From the NCBI GenBank assembly GCA_036362985.1, contig JAYGXS010000003.1, positions 92,720,603-92,784,602 of the forward strand: a DNA stretch of 64,000 nt. The letters are read 5' to 3'. Within the stretch, counting starts at the first letter, position 1. Each line of letters starts with the position of its first letter. A program made the translations under genes and the position numbers. A model generated the notes under the pieces. It did not search any database and was not told where the DNA came from. It saw only the letters and a program-made list of their open reading frames with translations. This document shows positions 32,541-42,708 of the stretch, in pieces. This stretch comes from Ligula intestinalis. Taxonomy: Eukaryota; Platyhelminthes; Cestoda; Diphyllobothriidea; Diphyllobothriidae.

Positions 32541-33833
32541 TATCCCGTTTGCGGGCCTAGAATTGCAATTAGGTTACATCGTGTGAAACATGACTGCTAG
32601 TATTTAACCCCTCATATTAAATTTGCAAACAAAATCAGTCCTATATTTCCACACAAATTGCCACATGAAATTCCTCGTAAACAGTACAACCAAAAATGGA
32701 AAACGTATCCTAGAGTTTTGTCATGCAAGGAAATATTTTCCCACGTCTCTGCTGTTCATTTCGTTTCCAGGCTCAACGCGAAAACCAACCCCTCCCCGAC
32801 AATTGACGAATGAATTAAAATAGCAAATAATAAATAAAGTTAATAAAATGATAAATTGAGAATACAATCGAATTACCACTACTTTTATTACAAAATTATG
32901 AAGCGAGGTTGGTTTCCGAGATGAGCATCATTCTAGACTGTAGCCGATGATTCGTATTGACTGTACCTTGCGATATTTTTATAGGAAGATTATACAGCTA
33001 GGAAGCGGCCAGGTTTGCTGCATGGGTCTCCGTGTTTGCGCGAATTGGTTTTGTTTTGACATCTGTAGTTGGTAAATAAGAGGGAGCCAGTGATAGTCTA
33101 GTACCGTCTGTGATTACGGCAGATTCGATGGGCGGGAAGCATTAAAATGCTGCAATTTTGGTTAAACTGAATGGAAGTAGGCCCGATATGATGGCTGGAA
33201 CAGGAATGCTCAGCTTACCCATAAAGCCTAACACCGCTCTGCGCAGTAAGTCTGCAGTAGTTGGCGCCTGTTTAGGCAATATACGTGGAGAGGACCGTGT
33301 TACCATAATTGGTTAACTTAATTCGGTATAACCTTTGTCGCTGCAATCTTCAACCCGGTTCCGCAAGATAGAAAAGTCGCGGCGAATAGGTGGAAGGATT
33401 TTCACTGTCAGACGCGTGTGTTTCTGGCCGCATTCGAGGTGCAGGAGTCTGTCAGTCGTCGCCGCAGTGAGCTCCTGTGTGAGTGGGAAGTGATTGCCCA
33501 AATAGAATTGCTAACCACCATGCGATGCTGACTGTTGGCGTAGTTGGCGGCACTTCTAGTTGGCTGCCCCAAAGGCGGACTAAGATCTGACATCATGTGA
33601 CTAGAGGCGTGATGTAGCACCGAATATGGGGGAGGCTGCGGGACCACTGCACTGTCATGCTTCAACACCTGTCTTCTACTCGGTGAAAGGAAATCATCTA
33701 AAACAGTCATCGACAAATGCGATAACGCTTTAAGCAGCCATTTTCTACCAGACCGTGTTTATTAGTTTCTTTTGTAAATTTGGTGGATCTATCCTGCATT
33801 AAGTAAATGTTATTTACGTTTCTCTTTTTTCAG
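32541..33833. other. No gene recognised; intron upstream of exon F
   Basis: The - frame 33716-33408 is Ser/Arg-rich without a clear domain. 32580-33000 is AT-rich. The region ends in a pyrimidine tract and cag. Confidence 0.45.
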
Positions 33834-33920
33834 AACTGCCGGTTAGTGTGTGTGAGACCTGTGGCAAGGCGTTTGCGAACAGCGGTTACCTGAAGAACCA
33901 TGTGGATGTTGTACACAACA
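33834..33920 (+). CDS. C2H2 zinc-finger exon F (type 1)
   Basis: 87 nt between tctcttttttcag and GTACGC, phase 1/1. One finger: LPVSVCETCGKAFANSGYL then KNHVDVVHN. Ligands are complete; helix positions -1, 2, 3 and 6 are N, G, Y and N. The CETCGKAF and HVDV words place it with exons D and H. The exon lies about 5.3 kb downstream of E; the intron holds SINE, Jockey/I-like and RTE insertions. Confidence 0.85.
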
Positions 33921-34034
33921 GTACGCTTCCGTTCGTCTTCTTGTATTTTTTACTTTGTCCGAATGTTATCATGGCAGATGTCACGCAGCATACCTCTTCA
34001 CACGTAAGGGTCTGTAGTTGTGGATCGGAGCAAC

Positions 34035-34400
34035 TTCATTCATCGTCTTCTCCGGCGATGAACATCGAATACCGGAGGTCCGCGAACCACTTCTCTGTCT
34101 TGACGAACTGTATTCAGGCTGCAATTGAGTTGGATTCCATTTCAGGTGCTAAATAATAGACAGGAAACAGACTTCGAGGCAGAACGTGCCCGGAACACCA
34201 CATTCATATTTTATGATTAGTCTGAGCTATCTTTAAGATGTTGTCGCAGGAAGTGATGACTGCGGCTTTAGACAAAGTCGGTGTACTTCATTCGAAGGGT
34301 GCTCGTCAAGCGGACGTGATCAAATACCTCCAGTGGAAAATCTAGAATTCATAGCCATAGAGGAAGACTGACTGGATGCATGGTAAATGGGTATCCCTGT
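34035..34400 (-). pseudogene. RTE-like LINE tail, heavily decayed
   Basis: The words catcgtcttctccggcgatg, ggaggtccgcgaaccac and gtcttgacgaa parallel, in order, 21685-21750 of the RTE copy in arm 1. No frame survives. Confidence 0.55.
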
Positions 34401-34585
34401 GGCGATCTGGCTGTGCCTCGGTTTAGTGTGCTCACCGAGGACGAACTTTCGAGCACTAGTCTTGCCATCGTCTGATTGGCTTTGCCGATCACCTTCGCTT
34501 CCTCAAAGGCGAACTCGTAATCCAGCTGCTGTACGTGGCCTCAGACCATACACAATTTTTTCTTGCAATTAATTGCAAGCTGGTA

Positions 34586-34800
34586 CTAACGCAACCCCGT
34601 GCCAAGACATTTGCCCGTTTCACTCACGTAACTTGCTGTATAGTTTTGGCATGATATTTTGTAGACAACTGCTGCTGTGTTCTTCACATAAGGGATTGCG
34701 AGGGAGTTATTAAGGATCTTATCCTTTCGACCGCTCAAGGTGGGGCTTCTTGATACACTTTCGTAGACTTGTTGATCACCGTGCTGCATGTCAGAAAATG
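34586..34800 (-). pseudogene. PLE GIY-YIG fragment
   Basis: Frame 34789-34586 reads AIPYVKNTAAVVYKISCQN then YTASYVSETGKCLGTGLR. This is the start of a PLE endonuclease: V-Y-K-I-x-C then Y-V-x-E-T-G-K, with Ser where Gly is usual. It is cut off right after the second motif. Confidence 0.7.
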
Positions 34801-35939
34801 GGCACAGGTAACTATAGCCAAGAACTTGCGCATTGGTTCAGTGGTACCAGGCGTTGTTTTTGGCTGGTTGCACCTCGAACTTCGTCACAGGTACTCACGA
34901 TGAGCAGTCGTCGATGGCGGCGGTTTGCATGAGCACCGTCCTCTTGTTATATGTACATCCTCTGCATTGTATCTGCATAAGTATCCTCGGCAGAGGAGTG
35001 TTGTACCACGGTGAGAGGTGAACTTTCAGGTCTGTGCGAAGGACGACATATGGCCGATCCATGGAAATTAGCAGTTTCGGTACCAAACAGAGATCCTCGG
35101 TTCGCGCACAGCGAGTATTGATCGTTATATAGTAACAACCGATTGGGTTGTGTTTTTGAGGAAGTTTCCTCTAGCGCATTCACTCAAGGCATTGGTGGCG
35201 GTGTTTGTTTGGCATGCTTCAGTGAAATCATGGGGCTTTGTGGCCTTTTATGAGTCAATCAGCGGGACAGGTCACATTTTCCGCGTCCGGAGAAGGTCAA
35301 GTCAATTTTATTAAAGAAAATATAGGCAAACGCCTTTTAACTCCCTTTTGGTGCATAGTAATTAAGAAATGCATCGGCACAGCTGAACATTTCAAAAAAT
35401 CGTTGACACCATTGTTGGCGACTTATAGATTGTTTCAAGTAATACACTCACATTAGGTGATGTCAGTTAACACGAGCCAGCAGTGTAACTGAGCAAAATA
35501 AGCAGACATTGAAAAAACTCAAGGCATGGCTCATAATTCAAAATGGAATGACGTTTGTGGTTTTTAGGAGAAAACTGTGGCTCGTGGGGGAAGGATATGA
35601 ATGAGAGGACCAGGATGCTTCTGTGAATGTTGGCGTCGGCCATGGGGTCCATAGCGAATAATATCTATATCCGAGGGGTCATACGAGGAGGAGACCTCAG
35701 ATTCATGAGAACTTCCCCTAGAACCGGAGATGCGACCATGATACGCTCTTACTGTAACAATAGCAGGGGAACCCGCCACGTCGTCAGCAGTCGGTTTTTA
35801 GGTCGATACGAGAAAGAGCGTGACAGGGCCGCGTAGCCTAGGACCATAGGTGTCGTAGATGCGACTGCAGACACGATCAGCGCAGTTCGCATAGTGAGAA
35901 GGGGGGCCGGACATAGCTAATTACGGTCAACAGATATTG
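34801..35939. other. No gene recognised
   Basis: Short frames on both strands without domains. 35540-35900 has GC-richer, protein-like composition but nothing I can name. Confidence 0.45.
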
Positions 35940-36490
35940 TGATTAAATAATAGTAATACTACTTCAAAATTATTATTAGTATAGATTTATTGCATTTCAG
36001 TTATCATGGTGGCACGTAAGGTGGTACTGGTATGTTTATGTACGGTAAACCAATATTTTGATTCGATGATAGTTATACAACATAAACATCAATATTAAAA
36101 TATATATCTATAGCATTTAGATACGTGTTCAGTGCTTGATTTTTGATAACGTAGTTTTCGTGGTGCTACGTAAGGCGGTGCTGGTCAAGCTTTGTCTTAA
36201 AGGTGTCCACGGATCGGGACATGACAATGTCCGCAGGAAGGTCATTTAATGCCTGGATTACCCTCTTAGAGAAAAATAGTTTTCTTGGGTCAAGTCTTGT
36301 CCTAGTCACACGTCATTTGAGAGAGTGTCCTCGCAGCCTTGAGGTGGTGGCCTGCTCAAAGAAGTCATTTGTTTCGAGGCAACAATCTTGACTACGTAGC
36401 ATGCGAAATGTCTGGATTAGGTCCCCACGTAGCTGCCTGTAATCCAGAGGAAACAAGTCATGATTTACCAATCGGGTCTCATAAGGGAGG
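35940..36490 (-). pseudogene. CR1-like LINE, C-terminal tail and 3' UTR
   Basis: Reading leftwards from 36490: HDLFPLDYRQLRGDLIQTFR, then CLETNDFFEQ, LRGHSLK, RTRLDPRKLFFSKRVIQAL, NDLPADIVMSRSVDTFKTKLD. This is the classical CR1/L2 C-terminal domain. One stop replaces a codon near 36320. The 3' UTR to 35940 holds two copies of a cgtaaggtggtactggt-like module (36015 and 36170). Confidence 0.8.
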
Positions 36491-36748
36491 TTACGTTGGT
36501 CTCGTACTTATTTTGTTGCGGGTTTTTGTGCTCTCTCGAGGGTTTTCGTTCTTTGGCAGCATCTACTTTGGCCGTAGCTGCTTATTCTTCAGATCCGAGA
36601 GCCTCTTTGTTTCACACCTGATCTTTACTGAAGGCTGTTTTCCTGTTCGGCACACGTAGACGCGCCGGGTAGCCGGCCAACAAATTGCTCTTTCGCCCAT
36701 TAGTTTTTTCATGCATTAAACACCCCTGTTATTTGTTTTTGTTCTAAG
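36491..36748. other. Intron upstream of exon G
   Basis: No gene recognised. Ends in atttgtttttgttctaag, a weaker acceptor than the others because AAG replaces CAG. Confidence 0.5.
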
Positions 36749-36835
36749 ATGTGCGGAAGCACACCTGCGAGTTATGTGACAAGTCCTTTGGATGGAAGGG
36801 TGACCTAAAGAAACATATAAACAGCGTGCACACAC
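36749..36835 (+). CDS. C2H2 zinc-finger exon G (type 2)
   Basis: 87 nt between ttgttctaag and GTGAGT, phase 1/1. The donor is a near-perfect consensus. One finger: VRKHTCELCDKSFGWKGDL then KKHINSVHT. Helix positions -1, 2, 3 and 6 are W, G, D and K. The RKHTCELC start and GWK make it type 2. It ends in T where the others have K, R, G or N, and differs most from the other members at the helix end (INSV). Confidence 0.85.
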
Positions 36836-37411
36836 GTGAGTCGCCTTTCCTTTGCTGAGATTAGCAGCTCCTATTTTTCAGAATATTTACTACCCTTATT
36901 TCCATCTGTGTGTGTGTTGCATGCTTTATTTCAATTTTGAATTTCCAGTTGAGTGACGAGGGTGGGTCAGTAATCCTCGTGGAATGCTTATGTAGTATAA
37001 CCGCCTACTTACAATTTTTGAGTAGATTGAATTGCTTAGAATCTTCCGGTGGGCGTTTAGCCATGATATTAATGGATATCTCAGTGTCCCCGCCCGAGTT
37101 TTAGTACGCGACCCCAATTACCATTTAGAGTTACTCGCATACCACATGAATGTATTTACGAAAACTTAGAAGTAATAATGAACAACCACGAGAAAATTTG
37201 GTACTTAAAATGGATACTCATATGACAAAACATAAAAAAGATGTGTTACTGACAGTTAGCTAGTAACATATCAATTATCAGTAGCTTTGCGGAGCACAGT
37301 TGGTTGATCCGACTCGCAAATCATTATCCCAGGATGGGCGCATCCTGAGGAATAGGTCGGTGCGCAAACAAATAATATATACTCCCGATCTACAACCGGC
37401 TAGACATCGAC
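36836..37411. other. Intronic DNA with a short R1 relative
   Basis: 36990-37120 contains cttacaatttttgagtaga and atggatatctcagtgtcc, a diverged piece of repeat R1 (19210, 61555). The rest is AT-rich. Confidence 0.45.
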
Positions 37412-37565
37412 CTCGATGGCTCAACGGTTAGGACGTTTGCCCCTGACCGGCGAGGCACGAGTTCGAAACTCGTGTGCGGCGGCAATTTCAGCTGCTACAC
37501 TACAGTTGGCTACCCGTGGCTGATGAGGGCCAATAGCCCGAAATAACTATATCACGGTGCCTTGT
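37412..37565 (+). mobile_element. tRNA-derived SINE, family 2
   Basis: Head: ACCTCGATGGCTCAACGG, TTAGGACGTTTGCCCC, T-arm CACGAGTTCGAAACTCGTG. Body: GGCGGCAATTTCAGCTGCTA then CACTACAGTTGGCTACCCG and gctgatgagggccaatagcc. The T-arm is a perfect stem, but the acceptor stem does not pair well, so it is a SINE and not a tRNA gene. Confidence 0.75.
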
Positions 37566-38339
37566 CCAAGCCGAAATACTCATATGACAAAGCATAAAAA
37601 GAATAGTAAGAAGTACTTAGTGTTTGTTAAGAGAAATAAAATTTTCTTGATAATCCCCTAGTTTTGGCGACTTCAAAAATAGCTATCAAGTAGAACAATG
37701 CAGTTAAATCTTTTCTTAATTTGAATGCATAATGTTACCACTTTCTTTTTATAAAAAGGTATTTTCCTTAGTTAAGATATTTTAAACATATTGCCGTTAT
37801 TCAAATAGAATTGCTTACAGACGGGCTTTTAAATGCGGATAAAGTTTCGAGCGTTCCCGCTCCTCTGAAGCTTCTGTCCATTAATCCATATTATGTTCGA
37901 CGTTTGCATCAAGGCCTTTAAAATAAGACATTTATTAATTATACTTACTGAAAAAATGAGTTTTTGGGTATTAGTTTTTATGAAGATGGTCATGTGGACC
38001 ATATTTACAAACGCCTACAAAGAAAAAAATGCATTGTCGAGCAAACTGAATGTCCACAACGGACGTCTGGTATCGTCATTCCTAAGTTTAATCAAAAGCT
38101 TTCTATAATAGGTTACCTCTTTAAAACAATTAAAATTATATATTTGGCTGTAATGTCAAAATAAAAATGGACATTTTTGACAAGTTTTTTTAAGTTACCC
38201 GGAGATAAATAATTCAATTTGACTGGAAATAAGAGAACTCAATTTTCTCTTTATTTTGGATTACTTCCAGCCTCTGTTCTAAGTTTGCGAGTGCAGAAAA
38301 GTGTAGCTAATGTATTATCGGCAAACGTTAGGGAGTGCA
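37566..38339. other. AT-rich DNA, nothing recognised
   Basis: Short Lys/Ile/Phe-rich frames only, as expected by chance in AT-rich DNA. Confidence 0.5.
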
Positions 38340-38480
38340 GAATACGCGTATTTCTAGCTTATTGGCTGCACATACCCAACTTCAGTGTAGCCACAGCTAC
38401 TGCCGCTTCACTCGAGTTTCGAACCCGCTACCAGTGAGCTAGCGACGGACGTCCTATCCACTGAGCCAACGGGTCGACAT
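38340..38480 (-). mobile_element. tRNA-derived SINE, family 2
   Basis: Reading leftwards: GTCGACCCGTTGGCTCAGTGG, ATAGGACGTCCGTCGC, T-arm AGCGGGTTCGAAACTCGAGT, then GCGGCAGTAGCTGTGGCTAC and ACTGAAGTTGGGTATG. Same body plan as 28845 and 37412 with a different anticodon region. Confidence 0.7.
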
Positions 38481-39329
38481 CTTTACCGGTTTTTAATCGG
38501 AATATGGATTAGTACGTATGGCAAACAAGTGTGGCCATTTATATAGAAAGATATTTACGTATTCATGATTCTTCTCTCAGTTCCGTTCCTAAATAATGTA
38601 TAAGCGGAAACTATGGTGTTCAAAAGTAAATTTATACATGACTTGACCTGTTTTGCATTACTTTCGCGATGACATGTGGAAATGCTTGCTTAAGTGTCTT
38701 CTACGCGATTCGGTAAAACAAAATGCTACCAAAACCTCTTCTTAATGCATTGTGCGGCAAAAAACTTTACAGATTAGCAAAACAATATTTTTAAAGCTTA
38801 AATTGTTCCTTGTTTCTAAAAAAACAAAATTTCTCAAACTTCGTCTCACTTGCATCTGCACTATTTCGAACAATCGGCCAACATTTTCTGGTTCTGGAAG
38901 TTATATATTTAACACTTTTTTTAGTAATTTTGTATTTCTTCCATAACGTAATGCCTATTACTGAACATTTAGGTTCTATTTTACTGAATAGCGTAGAAAA
39001 TTACTTCAATATCAGACAATTCCTAATTTTGCCAAAAGTAATGCGCATCACCCTGAACAAACATACTGAAATGGACGATTTTCCTAACTGAAAGGCCTTC
39101 ACGTTGGATCAAAATGAAATGTCGAAATATATGCCAAACTACCAAATCAACTTTTGTCGTGGCTTTTGTTTGCAGCCCTCGCCATACTGTGTAATTATTT
39201 TTTTATGATTAGTTTGGTTTATTTTAATTCCTACGGGTTGCCCCTGTACATCGGCTGATCAGAGCAGGCGAGACATTAATTTCGGTCAGATTAACCACGT
39301 ACTGACAGTTCGATGCAGTGGACAGTGTG
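38481..39329. other. AT-rich DNA, nothing recognised
   Basis: The + frame 38810-39091 is Leu/Phe-rich and low in complexity. I see no signal that it is a gene. Confidence 0.5.
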
Positions 39330-39426
39330 TCTCAAACAAGAGTTGCGCGTGAGTTTCATCATTGTAATCGTAGGCTTGCACTGCATCAAACGCTCTCTCC
39401 TCCGCCCCTGGGAATCGGTTTCATGA

Positions 39427-40531
39427 ATGAGTCAAAAAAAGCGGACGTGGCCGAAGCCATACATAGGCTTGCCGCTCAACCGGATTCAGATCCCAGCTGA
39501 TGCCATCCTCACCGCCTTCAAGAAAACGAGAGCTTCGAAAACCTTAGGACCAGATGGTCTGGCGCTTATCCATGTGTGCCATATTGGCCCGAAGGTGGCT
39601 GCCTACCTTGCCGCCCTCTTCAACCTTCCACTGGGAACTTCAATCATCCCCGATTGCTGACGCCAGTCGATCACTATCCCCCTGGTCAAAGCGGGCAAGA
39701 ACCCCTGCCTAGCGACCTCTTATCGCCCAATTGCCCTCCTCAGTCCGTTGTCGAAGATCCTGGAACGGCTCGTTCACCCAATGCTGACGTCTGTGGCGGA
39801 AATGTCTTGCTACCAACATGGTTTCCGATCGGGTCGTGGGACTACAACGGCGCTTTTCGAGCTCAGCGACGCTATCCTCGAGGGCTTCAATCAACAGAAG
39901 CCCACTTCGCGGACCGTGGCAGTCTCAATTGACCTGTCACGAGCCTTTGACTGTGTCCGCCACGATCAGCTCCTGCAGGACTGGGTCTCGCTGAACGTCC
40001 CGACTGGCCTGGTCCGATGGTTGGCGGCTTTCATCCGTGGCCGTCACGATCGTGTCCTCTTCCGGGGCGCTCTCTAAGCCCCGTAAGCCGACCTGTAGCC
40101 TCTCTCAAGGCTCTGTTCTCAACCCGACGCTCTTTTACATCTACGTGCGAGAGCTCCCACTCCCCCGGGCACCTGTGCAAGTGGTATCCTACGCGGACGA
40201 TGTTACGTTCTTTTGCCGGCACCATGACATCGATCAGGCTGCACAGCTCCTCACGAAGTTCATGCCTGTTGTCGAAAACTTCCTCACCCAGTGCGGAATG
40301 ACGATCTCGGCAGCCAAGTCGTCCGTAACTGTTTTCACGCTTGATCTGAAGGAGTTTAATCGTCATCCGGTCATCACCGTCAATGGGGCATCATTACCGC
40401 TCGTCCGCATGCCCAAACTCCTTGGCGTACGTTTTGATCCGCTTTTCACGTTCGCAGACCATGCCAGGGAGACCGCAAGCAGAGTGAGCAGCTGCACCAA
40501 GGTCCTCAAGGCTCTAGCAGGTACATCCTAG
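39427..40531 (+). pseudogene. Jockey/I-like reverse transcriptase domain
   Basis: Blocks in order: FKKTRASKTLGPDGLAL (fingers, 39510-39570); a TGA at 39658 in place of the Trp of the usual W-R-Q-S block; SKILERLVHPML and YQHGFRSGRGTTTALFEL (39750-39870); VAVSIDLSRAFDCVRHDQLL with the first catalytic Asp (39920-39975); then after a frame change SQGSVLNPTLFYIYV (40100-40145) and VVSYADDVTFFC with the YADD catalytic pair (40183-40218); then LLGVRFDPLFTFADHA. A TAG at 40529 closes this frame. Only about three lesions separate it from an open frame, so it is fairly young. Confidence 0.85.
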
Positions 40532-40549
40532 GGCTGCGCGAAAGAGATT

Positions 40550-41308
40550 TTGTGCACTGCTTTCAAAGCGTTGGCCAAGCAGCACCTCACTTATGCGGCA
40601 TCAATCTGGTCTCCTACGATGAGTTCTTCCAACCTCCGCCGCCTCCAGTCAGCACAGAACGCTGACCTACACACGATCATGGGTTGCTATAAACTGTCGC
40701 CTATAGATCGTGTTCATGCGGAGGCTTCTGTTCTACCGGTCGCCCATCACAACACTCTCCTTAGCCAGCAGTTCTGGTCGAGTTGCTCGCAACCCGGCCA
40801 TCCCAATCATCACCGTTGCTGCGCTCCCGACCCCTGCCGCAACGTCCGGCCGTCTATTCGAGCACTCCGCAAGGAAGTTGTTGCCTCGTCTCTCGCGGAT
40901 CTACCTGTTGATAGCTCTGCCACCAAGACAGGCTTCCGGCGTCTCCACCAGAGAGTCTGTCTCGAGAAGAAACGAGGTTACCGTCCCCCGGTCCTTTTGG
41001 GTGGCTATCCACCTCCGATTGCGGCCTCGGAACGACATTTCCCGAAGGTCACTCGCGCTACCCTGGCGCAGATACGCAGTGGCTACTGCATGCTTCTTCG
41101 CCAGTACCAACACGGGCTCGAGCTTTCCATACCCGACTGCTGTTCCGCCTGCGGCGTCTCGCCGCATGACTGCCGTCATCTGTTCGCCTGCATTTCTCGG
41201 CCAGGCACCTTCCTCACTCCCGCGGACCTGTGGCTCAAGCCGGTCGAGTTCGCGGCTTTTCTCCGTCTCCCAAATACTCCCAGTTTGGATTCCGTCGGGG
41301 ATTCCTGA
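40550..41308 (+). pseudogene. Jockey/I-like LINE C-terminal domain
   Basis: 252 residues continuing after the TAG at 40529. It contains KQHLTYAASIWSP, LRRLQSAQNADLHTIMGCYK, then RATLAQIRSGYCMLLRQY and near the end CCSACGVSPHDCRHLFAC, the Cys/His zinc knuckle (C-x2-C-x7-H-x4-C type) of these LINEs, then LTPADLWLKPVEFAAFLRLP. This is one of the longest open frames in the window. The start Met is not a true start. Confidence 0.8.
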
Positions 41309-41409
41309 TCCAACTATGGGCTCCGACACACACACACACACCGAAAAACTCTGACGATGGAGGCGAGAAGGTTTTCGAAACGTCAGTTCAAATGTAACTT
41401 GGCCCATGA

Positions 41410-42010
41410 ACCTGTTTCCTTTTCTTCTTCCTTACCTTTGGGAGATAATGAACACGATGTTTATTTATGTGTGGAAATACTGGCATTCTAAGATATTTAG
41501 ATTGGAAGGGAAAGAGTTCTTTGGGAAACATACATTTTTGAGGTTGGTTCCCTAGCTCGTCGTCAGACTATGGGATATGTGCAGGAACAATTAACCAGAT
41601 TAACTGTATTTAACCAGTTTCGCGACAATTGGCTGAAGTCTTCGCCAATAGGCGTTACATGCCTTTAGTCTCCCTGCCTTGGTTGGTCGCGCGCGTTCCA
41701 TTTTGGCCTGGATATAAGTATAGCTCGCGTCCAAATCTATATGCCTATTAATGCATGCCTCATCTGAGTGCATTGCTTCCAGAAATTCAAGCACTTTTCT
41801 GGTACAGCAAGCGCCAACAATCCATGTGTTTATCTACGTCAATTTGTGACCGGTTTGCAGTGTGTACATGGCCACCTAAGATCGGTGATCTCGTCTTCTG
41901 ACGGCTAATTGATATTCGTGTATACGGGTTAAGGCACATCTCCCAGTTTGGCCACAATAAACTGCGTCACAACTGGCACACGGGATCTTCCATACAACAA
42001 CTTTTCTTTT
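41410..42010 (-). mobile_element. PLE fragment with GIY-YIG core
   Basis: Near 42000 the - strand reads VVWKIPCASCDAVYCGQTGR then CALTRIHEYQLAV: a full V-x-x-I-x-C-x2-C...Y-C-G-Q-T-G-R core followed by the catalytic-type Arg. After a stop, the frame 41794-41600 reads LEFLEAMHSDEACINRHIDL, the PLE C-terminal motif. 41410-41590 looks like a pseudo-LTR. The fragment ends about 90 bp before exon H. Confidence 0.75.
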
Positions 42011-42101
42011 AAATTAGCCAACCCTGTCCTTAGGGTGTATAAGCCGTGTGCGAACTGATGTGTCATTTGTATCTGATATTTTCTTTCTTTATTTTTTTCA
42101 G

Positions 42102-42188
42102 GTCTGGAGGAGTGTACATGTGAGATTTGCGGCAAAACCTTTACGCACAGCGGCTCCCTCCGGAAGCATGTGGACGTTATACACAAAA
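42102..42188 (+). CDS. C2H2 zinc-finger exon H (type 1)
   Basis: 87 nt between ttatttttttcag and GTACGT, phase 1/1. One finger: LEECTCEICGKTFTHSGSL then RKHVDVIHK, the most canonical finger of the set. Helix positions -1, 2, 3 and 6 are H, G, S and K. Exon I follows after 433 bp, so H and I form the clearest surviving type 1/type 2 pair besides B and C. Confidence 0.9.
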
Positions 42189-42621
42189 GTACGTATTCCT
42201 TCGCTCCCTCTTTGTGTCCTTCACGTAAGCCTTGTCTTAGCAGCACATGCTTCTATGGCCCACACAGCCGATCGGCAGGCGTACGTTAAAGAGAAAGCTG
42301 ACGGCGGCCGGGCGGTACCGTGTTGACGAGGCAGAGCAATTCACACAGGCACCTACCGTCATCGTCCAAATGAGCTGGGGTTACTGACATGGAATTAGGC
42401 CGGTCCGCTTCCACCTTCCTGCTAATCCGTTATGTTCGTTCGGGTTAGCATTTCTTGGTGGGTTAGGGTCGCACAAACAGTTCTTGTAAAACCCTTAATT
42501 TTGGTCGCACTTACTCGACGCTGAACCTGTATTTTTTTATTGGCCGATTTATTGTCCTCCTCGACTGCAAATGACGGGGGCAGGAGAGGACAACTTGACT
42601 TCCTTTTCACTTTTTTTCCAG

Positions 42622-42708
42622 AACTACGAAAGTATACCTGCGAGTTCTGCGGTAAGGCCTTTGGATGGAAAGCCAGTCTGAATGACCATATAGGCGCCAT
42701 TCACAGAG
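42622..42708 (+). CDS. C2H2 zinc-finger exon I (type 2)
   Basis: 87 nt between ctttttttccag and GTACGC, phase 1/1. One finger: LRKYTCEFCGKAFGWKASL then NDHIGAIHR. Helix positions -1, 2, 3 and 6 are W, A, S and D. It is very like exon C (LRKYxCEFCGKxFxWKxSL). The next finger downstream (J, 48033) is decayed, so I is the last intact finger seen on this strand. Confidence 0.9.

Larger units (their letters stand above)
39330..41345 (+). mobile_element. Jockey/I-like LINE, best copy, 5'-truncated, (CA)n tail
   Basis: Carries most of a reverse transcriptase and the C-terminal Cys/His domain in three frames. It lacks ORF1 and the endonuclease. It ends at (CA)n 41326-41342. Diverged, more truncated relatives lie on the - strand at 29780-31235 and 49870-51070. 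Placement in the Jockey/I group is by motif appearance. Confidence 0.85.

Noticed and set aside
33408..33716. 102-codon - frame as a possible retroviral-type gag or protease
   Set aside because: No CCHC knuckle and no D-T/S-G motif; composition only.
37414..37488. tRNA gene on the + strand
   Set aside because: The T-arm is perfect but the acceptor ends do not pair, and the same body follows it in two other places, so it is a SINE.
40710..41354. 214-codon + frame and 168-codon - frame over the LINE C-terminus
   Set aside because: They are shadow frames; the real protein with the Cys/His motif is in the frame 40550-41308.
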